Notes: a model not told the origin generated them from the sequence alone. Positions 26,443-36,568 are shown, counted from the stretch's first letter. The stretch is DNA of 64,000 nt from Parapedobacter sp042666505 (GCF_042666505.1 NZ_JBHTDN010000006.1:186001-250000), one strand, 5' to 3'. Program-made: numbers and translations.

Positions 26443-28415
26443 TAGCGATTTTTTAGTTTAATGGATTCCATGATCGTCTCGTAGACGTTTTCGGGAAATA
26501 TATTCGGTTGGCCATACCAAAAGAACGAATCGTTTCCCTCATAAATACCGGCTTTGATGTGTCTGCTGGTAGGGAGGTAGCTGGATACATCGTTGCAATA
26601 GCCGGCTACGGTGACCAATTTATCCGGCCATAGCGCTTTGATACCCAAGCTGTACTCCGTCGTTGTTTCCCTTGAAATTCCTACGAGCTTCCAATTGCCG
26701 ATGTTGAGTGTCTGGACAAACACCGGCATGGTGGCCGGCATTTCGTCGTTCTTGATATATCGCAACATCAGATCGGCCCACCTGACGTTCTTCTCTGCAC
26801 CAACATTGCCTTCCTGCCCTTCGTTGGCCTTCCGGAATGCCTTGATTTTATCTTCAGGCCAGGGACGGCTGTCGAACTGGACGGTATCCAGATAAAAGGT
26901 GATTCCTCCCTGTATGGGTTGCATCGCATCCCGGTCGAGTACATCAGTCACGGCCGATGCCACCTTTTTAGCGGTCACGCGGTGATCTGCATCGACAGGA
27001 TTGATATCGCCGCCGCAACCTTGCAGGAACATGGCCGACCGCACCTTTGAGTGGTGTAAGAGCATTTCGCGGGCAACACCGGGGTAATTCGGACTGAGGG
27101 TCACGCCCTCCCGCCCGGCATTCTGGAACACGGGGTGGCACCCCGCCAGAAATATAACATCGTCTTTTTCGAGTTTTCGGTAATCGACGCGGATCACATC
27201 AAGGGTTTTGTCGTAAGGCAAGTCGGTGCCCGGCAAGTTCCGGTTATGCCCGATCGCCACCTCCGACTTCCCGACATGCAGGTTTGCCGGCTGCAGGGCC
27301 TTCGTAGCCTGACGCATAGCACCCATAACGGCCGACTTTACTACCGAATAAAGATAGGTACTATCCGGCCTTTGGCAATGAGGCCCCCAGGTCGACCAAT
27401 TCTGCGTAACGGGTGCAAAATGCGTATGTGAGGCATTCACCATCACCGCATTGGGGGATATGCCAAATGTGCGCTGGATATCTCGCTTCATTGCATTCAC
27501 AAAGTTGGCGTCAAATCCACAGACATCGGCTCCTAAAATGGCGACCCGCTCTTTTCCGTGCTGAATCACCAACGCGTTCACGGAGAGCTGATGGGTACTG
27601 TTGTGCTGCGCCTGATAAAGTTCACCCGAGCCATCCAGGGCCCAAAATCCTGCATCCGACGCCATCAGCAGCCGGATGTCCTGATCGTAGGTGATTCCGT
27701 TTTTTATTGCGACCCGCAACCAGCCGGTTGATTGATCATATTGGAGGATTTCCTGCTTGTCGGTAAGCACATAAAGGTGATTTTGCGCTGCCATGACATC
27801 GATGGCACCCGGACACGGCGGCAGGACCTCCCAGGTCAAAGGGCCGCGCCGGTCTTCCGCAACCCAAAGCGCTCCCTCGGTATCAAGCATAACAAATCCG
27901 CCCTTCCAGTACGATAAAGATGTTGGTGTTTGTTGCAGCTCGCTTTTGCGTCTCCAGCGCAACTTATGTTGACGGGAGACGTTAGCTTCCAGCAATTCAT
28001 TACGGGAACTGAGCGCTAACAGGCGGTTTCCACCTCCTGCAATCAGACGGATGTCCGCGGATTGTGCAACGGCAATTGCATCCGTTTCCAAATCATCCAA
28101 ACCAATCTGCCAAACCTTACCTCCGCGCAACAGATATAACCGATCGGCCACCAAGGCAGCGTCGTCTGCCTTACCCAAGCTTGCACGCGCTTTCCATTCA
28201 AGGGAAAAACGTCCTTCACGGGGTGCGCCGTAACCGGCCAGTGACAGCGAAAGGATGTGCTGGTCCGGCTCAATGGATGCCTGACCCTTGCCAACGCGGT
28301 ATTCATATTGCGCAAATGCCGCCTGCGGGAGGATAAGCCATCCGGCAAACCCAATTAAGCAAGCCAACGCGATTCCCCGCCTTTGGCTTACCCACCTATA
28401 TGCTTTTCGATACAT
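26442..28415 (-). CDS. Neutral/alkaline ceramidase-family protein with inserted beta-propeller
   Basis: The 657-residue protein has a signal peptide (LACLIGFAGWLILPQAAFAQ). It starts like a neutral ceramidase N-terminal domain (RVGKGQASIEPD ... LAGYGAPREGRFSLEWKARASL near residues 41-80). About 200 residues of propeller-like repeats follow (phrases such as RLYLLRGGKVWQI, HLYVLTDKQEILQYD, GFWALDGSGELYQ). The family domain then resumes with VAILGADVCGFDANFV, MVNASHTHFAP and GCGGDINP. Family members hydrolyse N-acyl amide bonds using zinc; the histidines in NASHTH are present. The substrate is unknown. It overlaps murQ by 20 bases, so it probably acts outside the cytoplasm on the same substrate class. 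Confidence 0.8.
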   Translation of the reverse strand: MYRKAYRWVSQRRGIALACLIGFAGWLILPQAAFAQYEYRVGKGQASIEPDQHILSLSLAGYGAPREGRFSLEWKARASLGKADDAALVADRLYLLRGGKVWQIGLDDLETDAIAVAQSADIRLIAGGGNRLLALSSRNELLEANVSRQHKLRWRRKSELQQTPTSLSYWKGGFVMLDTEGALWVAEDRRGPLTWEVLPPCPGAIDVMAAQNHLYVLTDKQEILQYDQSTGWLRVAIKNGITYDQDIRLLMASDAGFWALDGSGELYQAQHNSTHQLSVNALVIQHGKERVAILGADVCGFDANFVNAMKRDIQRTFGISPNAVMVNASHTHFAPVTQNWSTWGPHCQRPDSTYLYSVVKSAVMGAMRQATKALQPANLHVGKSEVAIGHNRNLPGTDLPYDKTLDVIRVDYRKLEKDDVIFLAGCHPVFQNAGREGVTLSPNYPGVAREMLLHHSKVRSAMFLQGCGGDINPVDADHRVTAKKVASAVTDVLDRDAMQPIQGGITFYLDTVQFDSRPWPEDKIKAFRKANEGQEGNVGAEKNVRWADLMLRYIKNDEMPATMPVFVQTLNIGNWKLVGISRETTTEYSLGIKALWPDKLVTVAGYCNDVSSYLPTSRHIKAGIYEGNDSFFWYGQPNIFPENVYETIMESIKLKNR

Positions 28416-29214
28416 ATTCCAATGCTTGTTTCACACTGCCGTGTTCCAGTAGGATGTGCTTGGCATCCCCGTAGTCACTAATCCCGGACTTTTCCATCAG
28501 CATCCGCACGGCTCGATCGGTGATTTTATCATTAATCAGTGCAACGTTGACCATGCTGTTATCTTCTACCCTGCCCAATTGGATCATCGTGGTAGTGCTT
28601 ATCATGTCAAAAATCATCTTTTGTGCCGTACCGCATTTCATCCGTGTACTACCGGTAATGAACTCCGGTCCGGTAACAACCTCCACAGGAAACGTCGACG
28701 CAGCGGCGATGGGTGAATCCGGATTACTGACGATACAGCCCGTAGCTATGCCCTGCTGCTTGCACCGATTCAGTGCTGCCAATACAAAAGGGGTGGTACC
28801 GCTTGCCGAAATACCCACGACGATGTCACCAGGCGTGATGTTGGCCGCCTGCAATTTTTGCCATGCCTCCTCCGTATCGTCTTCCTTTTCTTCCAATGCA
28901 TCAGCCAGTCGATCGATTCCTCCTGCTAAAATTACGTTGAATACTCCCTTAGGAATCCCGTAAGTGGTTGGGAGTTCAATAACGTCTAGTACGGAAAGCC
29001 TGCCCCCGCTACCAGCACCGACATAAAATAACCGACCTCCGGCGCTGATTTTTTCCACAATCGCCTTGATCAGCTGACTAAGCTGCGGCAAGGCCTGCTT
29101 TATTTGAAAAGCAACCGATTGATCCTCCTGATTGATTAATCCGATAAGCTCGTCGACTGATTTTTTTTCCAGATGCCTGTGCACAGACGGGCTTTCCGTA
29201 ACTCTTAACTCCAT
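28396..29214 (-). CDS. murQ: N-acetylmuramic acid 6-phosphate etherase MurQ
   Basis: The 272-residue protein has the sugar-isomerase (SIS) fold with FYVGAGSGGRLSVLDVIELPTT near residue 62 (split motif VGAGSGGRL then ELPTT, retaining the conserved glutamate) and VVTGPEFITGSTRMKCGTAQK near residue 185. MurQ removes D-lactate from MurNAc 6-phosphate to give GlcNAc 6-phosphate in the cytoplasm. It is slightly shorter than the roughly 300-residue E. coli enzyme. Its presence is the strongest clue that this locus handles a muramic-acid compound. It overlaps the ceramidase-like gene by 20 bases. Confidence 0.88.
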   Translation of the reverse strand: MELRVTESPSVHRHLEKKSVDELIGLINQEDQSVAFQIKQALPQLSQLIKAIVEKISAGGRLFYVGAGSGGRLSVLDVIELPTTYGIPKGVFNVILAGGIDRLADALEEKEDDTEEAWQKLQAANITPGDIVVGISASGTTPFVLAALNRCKQQGIATGCIVSNPDSPIAAASTFPVEVVTGPEFITGSTRMKCGTAQKMIFDMISTTTMIQLGRVEDNSMVNVALINDKITDRAVRMLMEKSGISDYGDAKHILLEHGSVKQALEYVSKSI

Positions 29215-29261
29215 GTGTTCTCCTTTTTTCTCAATTTAATACTTAACCCCGCGCCATGATA

Positions 29262-30614
29262 TTAGGCCTTCGCGATTTGCTTGGCATGTTTCTGGATTTT
29301 CCGTATTGCGGTTGCAATCTGCTCCATATTTTCCCGTGTTCCCAGCAACATGGTTTGGAAAAACCATAGCGACTGCTCGCTGGTCAATTTATCGTTTTGC
29401 GGACACTGATTGCGTTCTAACCATTCTTTCATGGTCTTTTCTCCATAAATACGCAAGTAATGTGGGTTTGATGCCAGCCCGGTGACGTATGCATCGCGGT
29501 TCATCTGGCCGTAGCCCGGACTGCATGGAATTCCCTCTGCACTGATCGCCTCTACAAATTTCTCGCGGCTGAGTCCGTTAAAGTGTTCTTTCAGGTATCG
29601 GAACATATACAAATGGTAGGCACTTTGTGTAGTCCCCGGATACCACTTCGCCGGTTCGATACCCGGAATGTCGGTCAATAGTTCGGTCAGGTATTTCGCG
29701 TTTTCGGACCTCGTTTTTGCTTGCTCTTGCAGGCGTGTCATCTGTGCTAACAACAAATTGCCCTGAAATTCAGTAAGCCGTAGGTTTGTCGCCCGTGTCC
29801 CCGTCCCCGTACCAAACGACGTACCGGTACCACCTTGCCCCTGGTTGTGGAAGGTATAACACGCACGTGCAAAATCCGCATCATTGGTCAAAATAGCTCC
29901 GCCTTCGGCACAATTCAGATTTTTCGACGATTGGAAACTGAACGCGCCAGCCAGTCCGAAATTGCCTACTTTTTTGCCTTTCCATTCTGCAAGGTGCGCC
30001 TGACAAGCATCCTCAACAAGGGGAATACCGGTCTTCTGGCCCAGTGCCAGGAATGCGTCGATATTAAAGGGCGTGCCACCGATATGCACGGGCATGATCG
30101 CTTTAGTCTGGGCGGTTACTGCGGCTTCTGCTTTTTTAGCGTCAATCTGGAATGTTTCGATATCCGTATCCACCAAAATGGGCAATGCGTAGTTAAGTAC
30201 CACAACATTATAAGTTGCGATGAAGGTGTATACGGGAATTACCACCTCATCTCCCGGGCCGATCCCCAATGCGCCTAAGATTGTGGTTAACGCCGATGTT
30301 CCACTCGATACGCCCAAACAATGACCGGCCCCATTGAGGTTGGCGTATGCTTTTTCGAATTCGGCCGTCACGCGACCGTTCAAGCGGCCCCAATTTCCGC
30401 TTTTCAAAACGGAGATGAGCGCCTCCTCTTCGCGGTTATCGAACAATGGCCATGAACTAAAGCCACTGGTATAGGCCTTGCTACCGCCCAATATGGCAGG
30501 CTTGCCGTCCTGAACGTTGGCGAATGACCACTTGGGAAGACCTCCCAATGCTACACCTGCTCCTGCCATGGCTGCTGTCCCAATAAAATCTCGTCGATTG
30601 AATTTGTTCTTCAT
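29262..30614 (-). CDS. Tat-exported DegT/DnrJ/EryC1/StrS-family PLP protein
   Basis: The 450-residue protein starts with a twin-arginine signal (MKNKFNRRDFIGTAAMAGAG) and then a full DegT-type aminotransferase fold: ISVLKSGNWGRLNG near residue 70, VYTFIATYNVVVLNYALPI near residue 127 and the lysine motif GAFSFQSSKNLNCAEGGA near residue 222, so the PLP-binding lysine is retained. DegT enzymes usually make amino sugars on nucleotide carriers in the cytoplasm. Export by Tat would place it in the periplasm, an unusual site for PLP chemistry. It lies between the DUF3823 lipoprotein and murQ genes in one direction. Confidence 0.88.
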   Translation of the reverse strand: MKNKFNRRDFIGTAAMAGAGVALGGLPKWSFANVQDGKPAILGGSKAYTSGFSSWPLFDNREEEALISVLKSGNWGRLNGRVTAEFEKAYANLNGAGHCLGVSSGTSALTTILGALGIGPGDEVVIPVYTFIATYNVVVLNYALPILVDTDIETFQIDAKKAEAAVTAQTKAIMPVHIGGTPFNIDAFLALGQKTGIPLVEDACQAHLAEWKGKKVGNFGLAGAFSFQSSKNLNCAEGGAILTNDADFARACYTFHNQGQGGTGTSFGTGTGTRATNLRLTEFQGNLLLAQMTRLQEQAKTRSENAKYLTELLTDIPGIEPAKWYPGTTQSAYHLYMFRYLKEHFNGLSREKFVEAISAEGIPCSPGYGQMNRDAYVTGLASNPHYLRIYGEKTMKEWLERNQCPQNDKLTSEQSLWFFQTMLLGTRENMEQIATAIRKIQKHAKQIAKA

Positions 30615-30631
30615 AACATTTATCTGTTGAA

Positions 30632-31330
30632 TTAATTAATTTGCTGTGTCACTTGCGAACTGTAATTATAATAATTTCCCGGATTATTCGTGCGCGCGAA
30701 CGCCCGGATATAGTTTATTTCTCCTGCAGCCAGCCCATCAATGGTATACTCCCGCTCGCCGGATTCCAAGTCCAGGGATTCCACCTGTTCTTCCTGAAAT
30801 TTGCCTGCTCCGACGCTCAATATGTTCGGATTCTGATACGTGTTCCACGCCACACCGATCCGGGAAAGGGTCTGTGTATCGTTGACTTTTTCGTAGGCGA
30901 CCTTGACAGTAGCTGATGTACCATTGACGGTAACCTCCGTTATCTTTAGCCGTACATGAGGTAATACTTCGATATCAATATCGGTATTACCCTTAATGGC
31001 CAATGCTACCCGATCAGGATTTACCAACGTGAATGGGCCTACTGCCGTATAGGTGTAATTACCCGGAAAAACCCGTGAATTTACGAATGTGCCATCGGGG
31101 AACGTTGTCAGATTCTGGGGCTGAGTATCGCTGTATTCAAACAACTGCACGATTGTACCACCGTTGATTCCCCCAGACTCAACCAGCTCTCCAGTACTTG
31201 CATCAACGATTCTGCCGGAAAGAGTCAAATCGGGCATTTTGTAGTTATCTAGCTCGCAACCCGCAGATGCGATCGCCGCAATCAGGCCGATAACGATTTG
31301 TTTTTGCTTATTCATTTTCATGCTTACCAT
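30632..31330 (-). CDS. DUF3823 lipoprotein
   Basis: The 232-residue protein has a lipobox (IAAIASAGCELD, Cys near residue 25) followed by two immunoglobulin-like parts: a DUF3823 N-terminal domain (LSGRIVDASTGELVESGG) and a C-terminal beta-sandwich ending ARTNNPGNYYNYSS. Such proteins are found next to SusD genes and are thought to bind glycans at the cell surface. The start overlaps the susD stop by 7 bases; in-frame ATGs at 31321 and 31315 are alternatives. Confidence 0.85.
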   Translation of the reverse strand: MVSMKMNKQKQIVIGLIAAIASAGCELDNYKMPDLTLSGRIVDASTGELVESGGINGGTIVQLFEYSDTQPQNLTTFPDGTFVNSRVFPGNYTYTAVGPFTLVNPDRVALAIKGNTDIDIEVLPHVRLKITEVTVNGTSATVKVAYEKVNDTQTLSRIGVAWNTYQNPNILSVGAGKFQEEQVESLDLESGEREYTIDGLAAGEINYIRAFARTNNPGNYYNYSSQVTQQIN

Positions 31331-33090
31331 CCTGGATTGTTTACAATTTGCCTGTTTGACGCGATATAACCGGCGAGATTGCTATAGTAATCGCGCTCCT
31401 GGAAAACCCGGGGCTGTCCATTATCTAAGGGAGCTCCTGTGACCTTCTTGAAAATATACTTGTAACCCGTTCCTGTGTATTTGAGGTACGGCCATAATCC
31501 CGAAACATACGTATTGCGGAAAATATCGGTACCGATCCGATAACGCTTGATATCCCAAAATCGCTTGTCTTCAAAAGCCAACTCAACCTTACGTTCGTTT
31601 CGGATGCGCTCACGGGTCAGCTCTGAGGGAGTAAGCGCCGGCATTCCGGCACGGTTGCGCACCAGGTTGATGGCATCCAACGATTCAGCCAGGTCAATAC
31701 CAGCCTCAAACGATGCTTCGGCCAATGTAAGCAGTATTTCGGCATAACGGAAATCAATATAGTTCTGTGTCGAACGGGACTCCGGTACTATACCGCCGGC
31801 GGGGTCCAGGTATTTCTTTAGGTAAAACCCGGTCTTCCCAACATCTCCGAGCGTATATGGCCCGTCGCGCCCTACCTGCAGTGTACCCGGATCCTTCTCG
31901 AACGGTGCGTTTCGGGTTTGATAGAGCGTGCCATCCGTATCATATATTCCGCGATAAATCTGTACATTCCGGCCGATAAACGGAGTTTCCGACCGCATAA
32001 TGGTCGCTGCGAAACGAGGGTCTTTCCCGGCGAACAGTTCATCTGGAGAATCGAACTCCTTTCCCTCATAATCTAGCTTACCCTCGGTGCCATCAACATA
32101 TTCATACGATTCTGCCATGGCAAGTAGCGGAGCCTGCGCATTACCACAACATCCGGGCTTGAAGCCATCCGGGAGGTTGTACGTATCGTAACTATGGAGC
32201 TTATCGGCACTATAAGCTTTCTGAAAGATTACTTCCTGGTTGTTTTTCTGGAGGAATATCGCTTCGAAATTCGCAGCGGGATTGCCTGATTGGGTAACCG
32301 GGTCGTAAAGATCATCGAAAAGCGAAAACCTTCCGGTTTCCTTGATATACTTTGCCGCCTTATATGCCTCATTGAAATAGTCATCCGCTTTTTCCGAAGG
32401 TATACCCAGCAGACCGTTCAGTTGAACCGTCCCGAATTTGGCAATAGACCCTGCATAAAGCATCGCCCGTGCCTTCAGCGCCTGGGCAGCGGCCTTGGTG
32501 GCTCGGTTTGCATTGTTGGCATCCCAGCTTTCAGGAAGGTCTACGGTGGCGGCATCCAACTCACTCAGCAGGAATTCATATACTTCCTCTTCGGTATTTC
32601 TTGGCACAAAAAGCCCTTCAGGGTCATCCAGCGACTGCGCCGCCAAAATCAAGGGCATTCCGCCGTATTTTTTGACGAGATCAAAGTAATAGTACGCACG
32701 GATAAACCGGCACTCCGAAGTCACCACTTTCTTCTGCTCGTCGGATAATACGCTCGTCCCGATTTTTTCCAGGAACACATTTGCCCGACGTATCCATTCG
32801 TACATGGTCGTATTCAACGTAAGCGACTGGTTGCCGTAGTTATTGACAATCGTCACACCTGCATACGGGTGAGAAGCTTCGTCGGTCAGGTTGGATTCGA
32901 ATACACTGCCGTTTCTCGCATGACCGATCGGAATGTTGTCATACAAGCTTACTAGGTAAAGATCAATCAGCGGAGCAGACATCCAAACCTCTTCGTCGGG
33001 TATACGGTCCAAAGGCCTTCTGTCCAAAACATCCTTGATGCAAGACGAAAGCAGAAGGGAGAGCAATAGGACTAATGTTTTTGTTTTCAT
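31324..33090 (-). CDS. SusD/RagB-family lipoprotein (second pair)
   Basis: The 588-residue protein has a lipoprotein signal (LVLLLSLLLSSC, Cys near residue 17), the motif TSECRFIRAYYYFDLVKKYGGMPLI near residue 125 (key part RAYYYFDLVKKYGG), and the C-terminal ending SNRQIVNNPGW. It is the surface lid partner of the SusC protein whose gene ends 12 bases before it. Binding substrate is not predictable from sequence. Confidence 0.95.
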   Translation of the reverse strand: MKTKTLVLLLSLLLSSCIKDVLDRRPLDRIPDEEVWMSAPLIDLYLVSLYDNIPIGHARNGSVFESNLTDEASHPYAGVTIVNNYGNQSLTLNTTMYEWIRRANVFLEKIGTSVLSDEQKKVVTSECRFIRAYYYFDLVKKYGGMPLILAAQSLDDPEGLFVPRNTEEEVYEFLLSELDAATVDLPESWDANNANRATKAAAQALKARAMLYAGSIAKFGTVQLNGLLGIPSEKADDYFNEAYKAAKYIKETGRFSLFDDLYDPVTQSGNPAANFEAIFLQKNNQEVIFQKAYSADKLHSYDTYNLPDGFKPGCCGNAQAPLLAMAESYEYVDGTEGKLDYEGKEFDSPDELFAGKDPRFAATIMRSETPFIGRNVQIYRGIYDTDGTLYQTRNAPFEKDPGTLQVGRDGPYTLGDVGKTGFYLKKYLDPAGGIVPESRSTQNYIDFRYAEILLTLAEASFEAGIDLAESLDAINLVRNRAGMPALTPSELTRERIRNERKVELAFEDKRFWDIKRYRIGTDIFRNTYVSGLWPYLKYTGTGYKYIFKKVTGAPLDNGQPRVFQERDYYSNLAGYIASNRQIVNNPGW

Positions 33091-33102
33091 TTCTGTAAGG
33101 AA

Positions 33103-36100
33103 TTAAAAGGTCACGCTCACGCCGGCATTATAGGTTTTCTGCTGTGGATAGTAGGACAACCTCCCCGTCGGTGCTTCCGGATCGGTATACTCCATACCTG
33201 TGAAGGTCAACAGGTTATACCCACTGAGCGTAAACGCCATATCTTTCAGACCAATTTTAGAAAATGCCTTCGCGGTAAAACGATAGGTAATATTCAGTGA
33301 CTTTAACCGTAGGTAAGAGGCATCCTGTAGCCAAAAAGAGGAAAGCATCTTATTATTCGGCGCGCCATCGTTGATGGTAGCCGGGTATTTCCCCGGAATC
33401 CACTCCGAGTTGGGATCGTTGATATCCGACAGGTGCCATCTATCCATGAAATATGCGTAGGTACTCATGTCGTTGGCAAACGGCTGGATCAGGTAATGCT
33501 CCTGATACATACTGAAGTTAGCCGAGCCCTGCCATAACATCGAGACCGATAGGTTTTTCCAGCTGCCCCCCATATTGATACCAAAATTGATCTCAGGATT
33601 GTACCCTCTTCCAATAGGCTGATAATCTTCAGTGTTAATGACACCATCGCCATTAAAATCATCGTATTTGATATCGCCCGGACGCAATGTCGAGTTGGTA
33701 TAGCCGTCCTGGATCGGCGCACTTTTAATCTCATCGTAAGACTGGAACTGGCCAATCGCTTTCAGCCCGTTAAACCGGTTGGTATACCGGTTCTCTTCGT
33801 TATTGCGCCAATTGTGGTATTGGGAGTTGAACGCACCCTGCTCCACGTGGGTCATTTTTGCGCGGGTAAAGGAAACATTGCCTGAGATGTTGTAAGCAAC
33901 ATCGTTGATGCGGTTGTTATGTCCCAACGTGATCTCAAATCCCCGGACCAGATCTTCGTTCAAGTTTTCATCGGGTAATGCGGCACCAAAGGTGATTGGG
34001 ATTTGAAGCGCCCGTTTGGCCAGGATGTTCTTGCGCCACCTGCTGAACACATCCACCTCCATGGTAAGCAATCCCCGCCAAAGACCAACATCCAGGCCGA
34101 GATTCAACATATTAATTTCTTCCCACGTGATATTTGGATTGGCGAGTCCGGCATCAACAAACCCGTTTGTAACCGCCGAGCCGCCAAGGATGTATGAACG
34201 CACTGGGTATGTATAACCGGTAATGAATTGAAAATTGCCGGTATTATCGTTACCCAACTGACCGTACGAAGCTCGCAACTTTAGGTTATCCACAACGGAC
34301 GTATAACGGCTGAAAAACTGTTCATCCGAAATCCGCCAACCTGCCGAATATCCCGAAAAATACCCCCAACGATATTCCGGCGGAAACCGAGGGGACCCGT
34401 CGTAGCGAAAGCTGTATTCAAAGAGGTATTTATTCTTATAGTCATAATTGAATCTGCCAACAATACTTTGACGGCCATTGTCGCTCGCCGTTCCCCTGTT
34501 GGTCTGATCGCGTGTCGGACCAGCAAAAATTTGGTCTATTGGCACCACATAATTAATCCGTGTACCGCCCAGTGACGTGGATATATCTTCCATTTCTTCG
34601 TACAGTACCATCGCCCCCACGTTATGATTTTCCTGGAAACTCCTGCTGTAATTCAAGGATGCCTGAATACGGGATGCAACCATCTTACTATTGCTCAGGT
34701 CCAATGTATTGTTTTCCCTGGCACCGGTTTGCGTAGAGGTCTGGGTAGCCGGGTCCCAGGTATAAAGACCATATTTCTTCATCCATTGCTTGCGGTCTTC
34801 GAAATACAGATCCCTTACACCCGTTACCTTCGCGCTTAGCCCCGGAACAAAAGGTATTTGATAATCAATCGTCAAATTTCCCTGTATGGCATTTACTTGA
34901 TTGCGGATGTAACCCGTCAAATCCCGGTCGAGGTAAGCAATCAATCCATAGTTGCTGTTCTGGATCTTTCCATCGGGTGTATACGGGTTGACGATCGGCC
35001 ATTGATATTGCATCCAAGACGCCATCAGGTAAGCGTCCTGCACCAGATTATTGCGGTTCTCGGTGCGCGCGCCCAAATCGAGCGAAATACGCAATCCGTC
35101 GGTAATCTGCGCGTCCACGTTGGACCGGAAATTGTACTTTCGGTAATCTTGGTTACCCCCCTTCCACATGGCCATCTGGTCCGTTTGACCCAGTAAAAAG
35201 AAGTACTTAATGCGGTCACTTCCGCCACGCACCGTTGCGTTGTGTTGGATTTGGGGCGTATAATCGCGGACAAACAGGTCGTAATAGTCAACGTTGGGGT
35301 AGTTCAACGGATCACTTCCGTTACGGAATTTTTCAACCTCCTCCGGGGTGAATACAGGTGACCCTCCGGCGTTTACCGCTGCTTCGTTTTTCAGTATAGC
35401 AAATTCCTCCGAGGTAACAAAACGAGGGTAATTGGTTACATGTTGTAGCCCATAATTGAATGTATAATTAAACTCCGGCTTGCCCACCGTACCCTTTTTC
35501 GTTGTAACCAATACCACACCATTCCCTCCACTCACACCGTATACCGCCGTGGAAGCAGCATCTTTTAGTACCGTGATACTTTCGATTTCATTGGGATCTA
35601 GCCTCGAAAAATTCCGGCCCACGATACCGTCCACTACCACAAGAGCTGAACCAAATCCCCTGATATTGAAGCTGACGTCATCGTTACCTGGTTCCCCGCT
35701 ACGTTGAACTGCCATTAGTCCCGGCAGGTTTCCAGCCATCAACGCACTCACGTTGGCAGCCGGAACAACGGATAGTTGCTTGGAATCCATGGTGGCTACC
35801 GCACCAGTCAGGTTCGCTTTCTTTTGCGTTCCATACCCCACCACGACAACCTCATCCAATGCATTTTGGGATTCAACCATAACAATGTCCAATCGCTCTT
35901 TGTTTTCCACAGCGACTTCCTGCGAAACAAATCCCATATAGGTAAACACAAGTGTATCTTGCTTCCCGGCTTCTATCACAAATTGACCTTGCTCATCAGT
36001 AAACGTACTTGTATTCTTATGCTTAAATCCCACAGAAACACCTTTCATCACCTCACCAGCTTCATTGAGCACTCGACCACTGATCCGATTTATGGGTTGC

Positions 36101-36207
36101 GCTGAACTAAAGTGAACATAGGCTAGCATCAACATCATCAACAGGCCGATTTTGATATATAGAGCCCCCATAATCCTCCAGGATTTAACTATCCTTTGTC
36201 TTTTCAT
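33103..36207 (-). CDS. SusC/RagA-type TonB-dependent receptor (second pair)
   Basis: The 1034-residue protein has a signal peptide (LLMMLMLAYVHFSSAQ), a carboxypeptidase-regulatory-like domain (ISGRVLNEAGEVMKGV near residue 42), a plug starting DEVVVVGYGTQKKANL near residue 117 and a barrel ending YNAGVSVTF. It has no STN domain, so unlike the receptor at 10.6 kb it should not signal through a FecR protein. It imports glycan fragments with its SusD partner. Confidence 0.95.
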   Translation of the reverse strand: MKRQRIVKSWRIMGALYIKIGLLMMLMLAYVHFSSAQPINRISGRVLNEAGEVMKGVSVGFKHKNTSTFTDEQGQFVIEAGKQDTLVFTYMGFVSQEVAVENKERLDIVMVESQNALDEVVVVGYGTQKKANLTGAVATMDSKQLSVVPAANVSALMAGNLPGLMAVQRSGEPGNDDVSFNIRGFGSALVVVDGIVGRNFSRLDPNEIESITVLKDAASTAVYGVSGGNGVVLVTTKKGTVGKPEFNYTFNYGLQHVTNYPRFVTSEEFAILKNEAAVNAGGSPVFTPEEVEKFRNGSDPLNYPNVDYYDLFVRDYTPQIQHNATVRGGSDRIKYFFLLGQTDQMAMWKGGNQDYRKYNFRSNVDAQITDGLRISLDLGARTENRNNLVQDAYLMASWMQYQWPIVNPYTPDGKIQNSNYGLIAYLDRDLTGYIRNQVNAIQGNLTIDYQIPFVPGLSAKVTGVRDLYFEDRKQWMKKYGLYTWDPATQTSTQTGARENNTLDLSNSKMVASRIQASLNYSRSFQENHNVGAMVLYEEMEDISTSLGGTRINYVVPIDQIFAGPTRDQTNRGTASDNGRQSIVGRFNYDYKNKYLFEYSFRYDGSPRFPPEYRWGYFSGYSAGWRISDEQFFSRYTSVVDNLKLRASYGQLGNDNTGNFQFITGYTYPVRSYILGGSAVTNGFVDAGLANPNITWEEINMLNLGLDVGLWRGLLTMEVDVFSRWRKNILAKRALQIPITFGAALPDENLNEDLVRGFEITLGHNNRINDVAYNISGNVSFTRAKMTHVEQGAFNSQYHNWRNNEENRYTNRFNGLKAIGQFQSYDEIKSAPIQDGYTNSTLRPGDIKYDDFNGDGVINTEDYQPIGRGYNPEINFGINMGGSWKNLSVSMLWQGSANFSMYQEHYLIQPFANDMSTYAYFMDRWHLSDINDPNSEWIPGKYPATINDGAPNNKMLSSFWLQDASYLRLKSLNITYRFTAKAFSKIGLKDMAFTLSGYNLLTFTGMEYTDPEAPTGRLSYYPQQKTYNAGVSVTF

Positions 36208-36568
36208 AACATTTAGTGGATTAATAATTAACTGTTAGTAACTCAATAATTATGCGCATTTCAGAAGATCAATGCTTTAATTCACGCATAATAAACGCAA
36301 ATATATAGTATCAAAAACGAAAATAACAAGCAAACTGCAATTTTTTATTTGAAAAAAGCAAAGAAAGCAACCCAACATAACTATTCAAGCAAAAAATCAT
36401 TTAAAAACACGCAAATCACAACAGTTAAAAGGGCAAATAACGGTACCGAATAGACATCCTTTTAGTTTGCTGACGAGTTGCGTGTTCTGAATACTTTCAG
36501 TCACAATCAGATTCTTATCGCACTATATTCCCTTCTTTTGAATTTTGCTCCATGCAATTAAATAGGAA
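36208..36568. other. Intergenic region with promoter, otherwise empty
   Basis: These 361 AT-rich bases separate the tachylectin-like lipoprotein gene from the second susC. Apart from the promoter at 36298-36329 I see no gene, terminator or repeat. Confidence 0.5.
36298..36329 (-). promoter_or_regulatory. Promoter of the second susC operon
   Basis: On the minus strand TTG at 36329-36327 is followed after 21 bases by TATATTTG at 36305-36298, a perfect TAnnTTTG. It would give a leader of about 85 bases before the ATG at 36207 and would separate the downstream operon from the first susCD pair. Confidence 0.65.
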
